Origin: an uncultured Clostridia bacterium
GTDB lineage: Bacteria > Bacillota_A > Clostridia > Christensenellales > CAG-138
NCBI GenBank assembly: GCA_946539625.1
Contig: CAMNHT010000100.1
Location: 1-5,549 of the forward strand
Reading direction: 5' to 3'
DNA: 5,549 nucleotides
Positions 1 through 4,792 of this stretch are shown here, one piece after another. The notes below the pieces were generated by a model. That model did not search any database. It was not told where the DNA came from and worked only from the letters and a program-made list of their open reading frames with translations. A program made the position numbers and the translations under genes. Position 1 is the stretch's first letter. Every line of letters starts with the position of its first letter.

Positions 1-407
1 TGACAGCCGCCGTGCGCCATGCTGTACAGCGTATAGGTGCGCGACGCGACCGCCTGCGCCTTCAGCGCTTCGAAATCGTAATACGCCGGCATTTCCGCCG
101 AGACGACGCCGACGATGTATTCCTCGAGGTCCATGTCAACAAGCTTGTCCGCCCGATGGTCGTAGACCTTGATCGTCGTCGTTTCCGTCCAGTCGAAGTA
201 CGCGTACAGATCGAGGATCGTCGGCGCGGGCGTCTCAATTGCGATCTCCCCCGCTTCCGCATTCGGCCGGCAGGATTCCGCTTTGATCTCCCTGCCGCTG
301 AGCACCATGCGCATCAAAAGAAAAAGCAGCACGGAAAGCGCCAGCAGCACGACCGAGAGCGTGATCACAATCACGGGATTCTGTTTCTGTTTCTTCCTTC
401 TGTTCAT
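1..407 (-). CDS. spoIID: Stage II sporulation protein D (SpoIID), N-terminal part
   Basis: SpoIID is a membrane-anchored lytic transglycosylase. With SpoIIM and SpoIIP it degrades septal peptidoglycan so that the mother cell can engulf the forespore. Read from the ATG at 407-405, 135 codons are in the window; the B. subtilis protein is about 340 residues, so over half lies beyond the left edge. A basic N-terminus (MNRRKKQK) precedes one membrane helix at about residues 11-35, then an extracellular part. The family hallmark is EEYIVGVVSAEMP (residues 95-107) followed by EALKAQAVASRTY (113-125). E105 aligns with the glutamate known to be catalytic in SpoIID (E88 in B. subtilis). The visible part ends in AHGGC, which fits the His/Cys zinc-site type known from C. 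difficile SpoIID. The gene is divergent from the lipoprotein gene. No Shine-Dalgarno precedes the ATG, and a TATAAT sits 7 bases upstream, so the mRNA may be leaderless. Confidence 0.93.
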   Translation of the reverse strand, partial: MNRRKKQKQNPVIVITLSVVLLALSVLLFLLMRMVLSGREIKAESCRPNAEAGEIAIETPAPTILDLYAYFDWTETTTIKVYDHRADKLVDMDLEEYIVGVVSAEMPAYYDFEALKAQAVASRTYTLYSMAHGGC

Positions 408-412
408 AGTTT

Positions 413-441
413 ATATTATAGTATCTGTGTACGGAAAATAC
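413..441 (-). promoter_or_regulatory. Putative spoIID promoter, possibly SigE-like
   Basis: On the minus strand TATAAT lies at 420-415, followed by ATAAACT and then the spoIID ATG. This predicts a transcription start at or one base before the ATG. There is no good SigA -35 box 16-18 bases upstream. GTATTTT at 441-435 resembles the SigE -35 element (GTATATT-like), and 14 bases later TATAATAT (420-413) matches 5 of 8 positions of the SigE -10 CATACAAT. B. subtilis spoIID is SigE-dependent, which makes this assignment attractive. The sigma-factor assignment is an inference from a weak match. Confidence 0.45.
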
Positions 442-494
442 CAGTTATTTTTACTTGTACCGTCTGTTCACTTCGTAATATCGTCCGTTGCAGA

Positions 495-523
495 TTGATT
501 TATCCGATTGTCTATGATATATT
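495..523 (+). promoter_or_regulatory. SigA-type promoter for the lipoprotein/M6 peptidase gene
   Basis: A -35 box TTGATT (495-500) is separated by 17 bases from a -10 box TATATT (518-523). A TG at 515-516 gives an extended -10. The predicted transcription start is near 530, giving a leader of about 27 bases before the ATG at 557. The region around it is AT-rich in an otherwise GC-rich window. Confidence 0.7.
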
Positions 524-543
524 TTAATTACAAAAACATAAGC

Positions 544-548
544 AGGAG
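544..548 (+). promoter_or_regulatory. Ribosome binding site that fixes the lipoprotein start
   Basis: AGGAG lies 8 bases before the ATG at 557. The alternative in-frame GTG at 548 overlaps this site, so the ATG at 557 is the better start. It is the best-spaced canonical Shine-Dalgarno in the window, in contrast to the spoIID and dnaD-like genes, which have none. Confidence 0.8.
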
Positions 549-556
549 TGATAGTC

Positions 557-1171
557 ATGAACCGGACCCGTCATCTGAAAAAAGGCGTTTGCATATCCGT
601 CTGTCTTCTCATGTTTATCGCGTGTATTTCGTGCGGTCCGACGGACCCCGCGAGCAGTCCGCAGGGAGAGCCTCCGGTCGAAACGCAGCAGCCGGTTGAA
701 GCGGAACAGTCGACAACTGCGCCGGACGAGGTCGTGTCGGCGGAAGCAACGGTTGAACCGGAACAGCCGACCGAAGCCCCGTCTCCGACGCCTGTTGCCC
801 CGTCGCTGGACGAATGGATCGAACGGGCGAAGGGACGGGACGTGTACTGCGATGCCGGCACCCCGACCGAAACGCTCGGCGAGGAAGGCGATTTCTTTTA
901 TTATGAGAATACGACGCAGCTTTTCTTCAAACAGGACGGAAAATGGATCTTGTGCGGCAGCCTGGAAAACGGGGGCTGGCATCTTGTGCGCTATCAGATC
1001 GACGGCGTCGAACTCCCGCCCGAATATGTACGGGACGGCGAACCGCTGATCGACCTGCCGGTCGCGCCAGAAACCGGCAAGCATTTTTCCGGCTGGTACA
1101 ACGCATCCACCGGAGAGCAGTGGGACTTCACGCAGCCAGCGCCGTCCGGGGCGGTTACGCTGTGCGGTTAA
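557..1171 (+). CDS. Surface lipoprotein, N-terminal part with Flg_new-type repeat, ending at an in-frame TAA
   Basis: The 204-residue product has a lipoprotein-type signal: basic n-region (RTRHLKK), hydrophobic core at about 10-25, and candidate lipidation cysteines C23 (FIAC) and C26 (CISC), both imperfect lipoboxes. Residues 28-83 are a Pro/Glu/Thr/Gln-rich spacer typical of a stalk holding a domain off the membrane. Residues 100-136 (GTPTETLGEEGDFFYY, then FFKQDGKWILCG) resemble the G-x-x-G-x-x-GD-x-Y / Y-K-x-x-G-x-W module seen in many Gram-positive surface proteins. Residues 143-203 (YVRDGEPL, HFSGWYN, G-EQWDF, AVTLC) resemble a Listeria-Bacteroides/Flg_new repeat (PF09479 type), which normally ends in LYAxW; the TAA falls on the x of that motif. 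The same frame continues past the stop into an M6 peptidase, so this is probably the N-terminal part of one larger protein rather than a complete one. Confidence 0.75.
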   Translation: MNRTRHLKKGVCISVCLLMFIACISCGPTDPASSPQGEPPVETQQPVEAEQSTTAPDEVVSAEATVEPEQPTEAPSPTPVAPSLDEWIERAKGRDVYCDAGTPTETLGEEGDFFYYENTTQLFFKQDGKWILCGSLENGGWHLVRYQIDGVELPPEYVRDGEPLIDLPVAPETGKHFSGWYNASTGEQWDFTQPAPSGAVTLCG

Positions 1172-1321
1172 TCACTGAGCGAACCGGAGCCGGTCTCGCC
1201 CCTTCTGACCGTTGAACCGATCCGGCTTCCCGCCTTCCGTTCCGCCGGAACGAACGGGCTGCTCGTTGTTTTCGTCAGTTTTACGGACGGTTATGCATAC
1301 GATGAAGCGAAGCTTCGGGAT

Positions 1322-2629
1322 ATGTTCGAGGGCGATTATCCGCAGTCCGAAAGCTTTGGGTCCGTCGCCACATATTTCAAGTACGCTTCCTACGGCAAAA
1401 CAGATTTTGACGTGCAGTACTACTGCTACGATACCGGCATGACCTCCAAGCAGGGATACGATTATGTACAGAATACGTATTACGATTTGCTGCTCAAGGC
1501 GTTCGACCAAATCCGCAAAAGTCATCCCGAACGCACGCGCGCCGCAGACAAGGACAACAACGGACAGGTCGATATGGTCGTATTTCTCAGCGGGGAGGAC
1601 CCGAATAAGACGGTCGGCGACGGAGAGCAGTATTATGTATACGGCGGGGCGATGAGCTATGCACAGATGAAACCTGATCCGGACAATCCGACGATGTTCC
1701 GGTTTGTCCGCATGGCATACGATTCGGTCTGCCGGCCGGCGGAACCCGCCTCTCAAAGTTCCGGCCCGCGCATACTCATCCATGAGCTGAGCCACGGCTT
1801 CGGCGTTGAAGACTATTACGATTCTTATCCCTATAACGACGAGTTTGTCAGCCCGCTCGGCGGATTTGACATGCAGGAGGATGATTTCGCCGGCTGGAAT
1901 GCCTATTCCCGTTTTTTGTGCGGATGGACGACGCCGTATGTGATCACGCCCGACATCAACGAGATCACTCTGCGGATCGGCTGTTCCGGAGACTGTCCGG
2001 ACGCCGTGCTCATACCGACCTCGAACGGCTGGAACGGCACGCCGTTTGACGAATACCTGCTGCTTGAAGTGCTTGCGCCGGTCGGCGCAAGCGGATTCGA
2101 CTGGCCGTTCATTTCCACCCTGATCGCATCCGTGACCAACAGCGGCACCGGCTTTGACGGCGGCGTGCGCATCCTGCACGTCGACGCACGCCTTGTGGAG
2201 GCGGCATGGAACAGCCGGGGCGGTCGGGATTATTCCGCCGTGAATACCTATGAAGACATCCTGCGCGTGTTGGAATCGCCGGATTTCTATCACGGAACCG
2301 AGCTGTGGTGCGCGAACTACAATACCAACGGTGTGGAACCGTATCTTCCGGAATTCTCCCGGTTCTGGCACCTGCTCGATCTGATCCCGCGCGACGGCTC
2401 GGACCGGTTCCGCTTCTGTCACCCGACGCCCCAGACCATCTTCGCCATGCTGCACTGCAACGATCTGTATGTCGGGGGCGATACCTTCAGTATGGAGCGC
2501 TGCAGCGACGCGTTCCCCGAAGGCATGCGTATGAACAACGGCGGCACGATGGACTATGCCGTGCACGTCGACGTGTACGATCCCGTGAAGCATGAGGCGA
2601 TCCTGACAATCACGCGCGTTTCGCCGTGA
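1322..2629 (+). CDS. M6 family (immune inhibitor A-like) zinc metallopeptidase domain, C-terminal part of the interrupted gene
   Basis: M6 peptidases are secreted zinc proteases. Numbered from the ATG at 557, the domain shows GLLVVFVSF (234-242) as its first strand, then SVATYFKYASYGK (the conserved S-x-x-x-Y-F-x-x-x-S-Y-G-K), and DKDNNGQVD (331-339), a calcium-loop-like DxDxNGxxD. The zinc motif HELSHGFGVED begins at H409 (1781-1813): H409 and H413 as ligands, E410 as base, D419 as probable third ligand. A Met-turn candidate (GGFDMQ, M439), FLCGW, EYLLLEV and GVRILHVD (536-543) follow as in the family. Fold sequence upstream of 1322 (from about 1256, same frame) is clearly part of the domain, so the ATG at 1322 is only the first available start; it has no Shine-Dalgarno and would delete the first strand. 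The substrate is unknown. Confidence 0.85.
   Translation: MFEGDYPQSESFGSVATYFKYASYGKTDFDVQYYCYDTGMTSKQGYDYVQNTYYDLLLKAFDQIRKSHPERTRAADKDNNGQVDMVVFLSGEDPNKTVGDGEQYYVYGGAMSYAQMKPDPDNPTMFRFVRMAYDSVCRPAEPASQSSGPRILIHELSHGFGVEDYYDSYPYNDEFVSPLGGFDMQEDDFAGWNAYSRFLCGWTTPYVITPDINEITLRIGCSGDCPDAVLIPTSNGWNGTPFDEYLLLEVLAPVGASGFDWPFISTLIASVTNSGTGFDGGVRILHVDARLVEAAWNSRGGRDYSAVNTYEDILRVLESPDFYHGTELWCANYNTNGVEPYLPEFSRFWHLLDLIPRDGSDRFRFCHPTPQTIFAMLHCNDLYVGGDTFSMERCSDAFPEGMRMNNGGTMDYAVHVDVYDPVKHEAILTITRVSP
2071..2092. repeat. Perfect 10-bp inverted repeat inside the M6 domain
   Basis: GCTTGCGCCG (2071-2080), GT, CGGCGCAAGC (2083-2092) form a perfect GC-rich inverted repeat; as RNA it would fold as a 9-bp stem with a 4-base loop. 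It encodes LAPVGAS within the M6 domain. No T-run follows, so it is not an intrinsic terminator on this strand. Confidence 0.55.
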
Positions 2630-2657
2630 CCGGTTCGGGGAGAAATGCGTTCCCCCG

Positions 2658-2687
2658 TTGCAATCCCGATTCCTTCCGTGTTATAAT
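2658..2687 (+). promoter_or_regulatory. Strong SigA-type promoter for the dnaD-like/dnaC-like/rsmI operon
   Basis: TTGCAA (2658-2663), an 18-base spacer and a consensus TATAAT (2682-2687) preceded by TG (2679-2680, extended -10) lie in the 64-base gap after the M6 gene. With the usual 6-7 bases from the -10 box to the start, transcription begins at about 2694, the A of the ATG of the dnaD-like gene. This is the only clear promoter seen before the three-gene operon. Confidence 0.8.
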
Positions 2688-2693
2688 GCATAC

Positions 2694-3881
2694 ATGAATA
2701 TTCGTTTTTCGCCGGAAGCGGCGCGGCGCGAACTGACGCCGGTCGACAATCTGTTTCTTCTCGAGTACATGCCCGAAGCGGACGGCATGTTTGTGAAAGT
2801 ATACCTGTTTGGACTGATGCAATGCTATCATCCCTCGCTTTCCGACGCGGACATGGGCGACGCGCTCGGTTTAAGCGACGCGCAGATCCGCTGCGCGTTC
2901 GTGTACTGGCAGGCGAAGGGGCTGGTGCGCATCCGCAGCGACGAACCGCTGACCGTGGAGTATCTCCTGACCGAGCAGCCCGCCGTGACAACGGCGACGC
3001 CGGTGAAGTACCGCCGGTTCATCGAATCGCTCAACGCGCTTTTGTCCCCGCGCTCGCTCGATCTTCGGGAGATGAAGGTGATGTACGACTGCATCGAGCT
3101 TTACGGTCTCGAGGAGGGCGCGGTGCTTTCGCTTGTCGCGTACTGCATCGAATTGAAGGGCAAGCGCGTTTCCGCAAACTATATCCTGACCGTTGCGCAG
3201 GAGTGGAGCGAACAGGGCGTCAAAACACAGGCCGCCGCCGAACAATACGTTGCGGACTACCGCGTGCAGAAGCACGGCGCGGCGGAGGTTTTGCGCCGTT
3301 GGAACAAGCGCCGGCCGCCGACCGTCGACGAAATGGCGCTGTACGACCGCTGGACAAACGAGCTCGGCTTCGACGCCGAAACGATCCTTGCCGCCGCTTC
3401 GCGCATGACGGACGTTGCCTCGCCGACGTTTGCGATCCTTTCCGATCGTCTTTCCGAGATGAAGGAAAACAAGGTCACAAACGTGGAGGCGATGGACGCC
3501 GCCGAGCAACAGCAGAGCGCGGACCGCGAGTTTGCGCGGTTGGTTTATGCACGGCTCGGAAAGATCGGCACGCCGGACAAGACGACGATCGCGCAGCTTC
3601 GCATGTTCCGCGAGGAAAAGGGCATTTCGCGCGAGGCGATCCTGCTTGCCGCCGACGAGTGCGCCGGCGCGGAGCGCGCGCTCGGACTTTTGAAAAAAAT
3701 GCTGTCCGAATGGGCGGACGCGCATATCGAAACCGTCGCGCAGGCGGAAGAAGCGCTGAAAAAACCGAAAGCGGCGCCCGCCAAAAAGAAGAAAAAGAAC
3801 GCCGCGCTGCTCTATGAACAGACGCCGATCTCCGAGGACGATTTCAATCAGCTGGTCGTGGACCTGAACGAGGACGTATGA
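2694..3881 (+). CDS. DnaD-like primosome/replication initiation protein with three tandem DnaD-type modules
   Basis: DnaD/DnaB-family proteins remodel DNA at the origin and recruit the helicase loader. This 395-residue protein starts with a winged-helix-like region (about 14-92): LTPVDNLFLLEYMPEADG, then SDADMGDALGLSDAQIRCAF and a wing-like GLVRIRSDE. Three similar segments follow (about 110-187, 196-270, 280-354), each with the pattern helix, acidic/hydrophobic helix ending in LG or KG, A-x-x-I-L-type helix, then a segment ending in W or M and a V-T/T-x-A helix; the first (SANYILTVAQEWSEQGVKT) is the clearest DnaD C-domain match. A Lys-rich linker (364-368) and an acidic tail (ISEDDFNQLVVDLNEDV) end it. 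The ATG at 2694 has no Shine-Dalgarno but sits 6 bases after TATAAT. An in-frame TTG at 2658 lies inside the -35 box and is rejected. The stop overlaps the next gene by 4 bases. Confidence 0.85.
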   Translation: MNIRFSPEAARRELTPVDNLFLLEYMPEADGMFVKVYLFGLMQCYHPSLSDADMGDALGLSDAQIRCAFVYWQAKGLVRIRSDEPLTVEYLLTEQPAVTTATPVKYRRFIESLNALLSPRSLDLREMKVMYDCIELYGLEEGAVLSLVAYCIELKGKRVSANYILTVAQEWSEQGVKTQAAAEQYVADYRVQKHGAAEVLRRWNKRRPPTVDEMALYDRWTNELGFDAETILAAASRMTDVASPTFAILSDRLSEMKENKVTNVEAMDAAEQQQSADREFARLVYARLGKIGTPDKTTIAQLRMFREEKGISREAILLAADECAGAERALGLLKKMLSEWADAHIETVAQAEEALKKPKAAPAKKKKKNAALLYEQTPISEDDFNQLVVDLNEDV

Positions 3882-4792
3882 CGAACGAATTAAAGCGCTA
3901 TTACAGCGATCTCAGGGACAAAAACTACCGCCTGTGGCAGGCGCGCGTCGCGGAATGCGAAGCGAAGGATCCGCGCTTCCGCGCGCTCAACGAGGAGCCC
4001 GGGCGCGTCATGCAGCAGGCGGCCGCAGGCAAGCTCTCCTATGCCGCCGCGAAGTCACGCCTCGGTCAGATCGAAGCGGAACGCAGGAACCTTCTGATCT
4101 CCCTGGGCTACAAATCAGATTACCTTGACAGGATCTATACCTGTCCGCTGTGCCATGACACCGGCGAGGTCGTCGACACGGGCAAGCTCTGTTCCTGCGC
4201 CATGAAAAAGCAGCAGGAACTGATGCGCTCGGCGTCGCGCATCAACGACCGCGAGGTCTTTTCGAATTTCAACGAAGCAATTTATCCGAACGACGAACAA
4301 AAAAAACAGGGACTCGGCATGAAGCGCTTTTGCGAACGGTACGTTGCCGCGCTTCCGAAGCCCGAAAAGCCGAACATGCTCATTCTCGGGCAAAGCGGGC
4401 TCGGCAAAAGCTTTTTCGGTAACGCGATCGCCTACGCCGCGATCGACAAGGGCGTCCGCACGCTGAAGGCGACGGCATATCAATGCATTCAGGACATTCT
4501 GAATGCATTGGAATCGCGCGAGGACGCGATTAAAACGTATCTTTCCGCTGAGCTTCTGATCCTCGACGATCTCGGCACCGAACCGATGGTGCCGAACATC
4601 ACGGTCGAAACGATCTTCCGCATTCTGAATGAACGCGCCGCGTTTCTGCTTCCGACGGTGCTCATCAGCAACCTCGACCGCGAGGGGCTGTTTGAGCGCT
4701 ACGGCGAGCGTGTAGCAAGCCGCATGATGGATGCCGCGCTGACCTCGATCGTCATTCTTCGCGGGGACAATCTCCGCACGAGGACGCGCTGA
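3878..4792 (+). CDS. DnaC/DnaI-like AAA+ helicase loader
   Basis: This 304-residue ATPase is expected to load the replicative hexameric helicase onto DNA, working with the DnaD-like protein encoded just upstream. Residues 1-77 are charged and helical, probably coiled. A probable zinc-binding cluster CPLC (89-92) ... CSC (105-107) closes the N-terminal, helicase-contacting part, as in DnaI-type loaders. The AAA+ domain has Walker A GQSGLGKS (171-178), Walker B LLILDDLG (226-233), sensor I ISN (263-265) and the RVASRM arginine-finger/box VII segment (278-283). It starts at the ATG at 3878 with a 4-base ATGA overlap and a close GAGGA (3870-3874, 3-base spacing), implying translational coupling. 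Odd features are an in-frame A8 run at 4299-4306 between the two domains and a perfect inverted repeat at 4481-4510. It is clearly a DnaC/DnaI/IstB-type ATPase; the replication role follows from context. Confidence 0.92.
   Translation: MTNELKRYYSDLRDKNYRLWQARVAECEAKDPRFRALNEEPGRVMQQAAAGKLSYAAAKSRLGQIEAERRNLLISLGYKSDYLDRIYTCPLCHDTGEVVDTGKLCSCAMKKQQELMRSASRINDREVFSNFNEAIYPNDEQKKQGLGMKRFCERYVAALPKPEKPNMLILGQSGLGKSFFGNAIAYAAIDKGVRTLKATAYQCIQDILNALESREDAIKTYLSAELLILDDLGTEPMVPNITVETIFRILNERAAFLLPTVLISNLDREGLFERYGERVASRMMDAALTSIVILRGDNLRTRTR
4481..4510. repeat. Perfect 12-bp inverted repeat built on two AATGCATT palindromes inside the helicase-loader gene
   Basis: CAATGCATTCAG (4481-4492), GACATT, CTGAATGCATTG (4499-4510) are exact reverse complements with a 6-base centre. 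Each arm holds the 8-bp palindrome AATGCATT (4482-4489 and 4502-4509), so the two are also direct repeats exactly 20 bases apart. They are read in different frames (CAA TGC ATT versus AAT GCA TTG), so this is not a protein-level repeat. As RNA it would make a 12-bp hairpin; as DNA, two sites on one helix face. No T-run follows. Confidence 0.6.

Larger units (their letters stand above)
557..2629 (+). pseudogene. Whole interrupted gene: lipid-anchored M6 metallopeptidase split by TAA at 1169-1171
   Basis: The frame opened at 557 resumes immediately after the TAA without any shift and stays open for 485 codons, giving a 690-residue protein if the stop were read through. The M6 fold begins about 30 codons after the stop, and codons 1172-1321 contain no ATG, GTG or TTG. 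The downstream part therefore cannot start cleanly by itself. No other damage is visible and the zinc site is intact. This fits a recent nonsense mutation, a base-calling error (AAA, CAA, GAA, TAC or TAT to TAA would each be one change) or stop readthrough. The sequence alone cannot decide between these. Confidence 0.7.

Noticed and set aside
435..451. AAAATA-ccagt-TATTTT inverted repeat upstream of spoIID as an operator
   Set aside because: It is short and purely A/T, easily arises in an AT-rich promoter region, and overlaps the proposed -35 element.
455..481. Second promoter TTGTAC / TAATAT for the lipoprotein gene
   Set aside because: The spacer is only 15 bases and both boxes are poor; the TTGATT/TATATT pair downstream is much better.
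548..556. GTG at 548 as start of the lipoprotein
   Set aside because: The GTG overlaps the AGGAG ribosome binding site that is ideally spaced for the ATG at 557, and the signal peptide begins well at that ATG.
1238..1252. CGTTCC-GCC-GGAACG inverted repeat just after the in-frame stop, as a readthrough-promoting hairpin
   Set aside because: Six-base arms are expected by chance in a window of this size, and it lies about 67 bases past the stop, too far for typical stop-readthrough elements.
1172..2593. Long antisense open frame of 473 codons opposite the M6 peptidase
   Set aside because: It is in exact codon register with the sense gene, so its stops appear only where the sense gene uses TTA, CTA or TCA. 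Those codons are rare in this GC-rich gene, which explains the open frame. The product is rich in His/Arg/Val with no recognisable domain, while the sense strand has clear M6 motifs.
2637..2656. Terminator after the M6 gene (GGGGA ... TCCCC)
   Set aside because: The stem is only about 5 bp with a 9-base loop and there is no T-run, so it is too weak to call an intrinsic terminator.
2658..2693. TTG at 2658 as start of the dnaD-like gene
   Set aside because: The TTG is part of the -35 box and would lie upstream of the predicted transcription start; the added 12 residues do not resemble the family.
3693..3699. A7 run in the dnaD-like gene as a frameshift site
   Set aside because: It is read as AAA AAA A-TG, not in the phase needed for a -1 slippery heptamer, and simply encodes Lys-Lys-Met.
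2871..3725. Antisense open frame opposite the dnaD-like gene (and similar ones at 4115-4810 and 4699-5274)
   Set aside because: They are codon-bias shadows of genes with clear family motifs and have no credible start signals.
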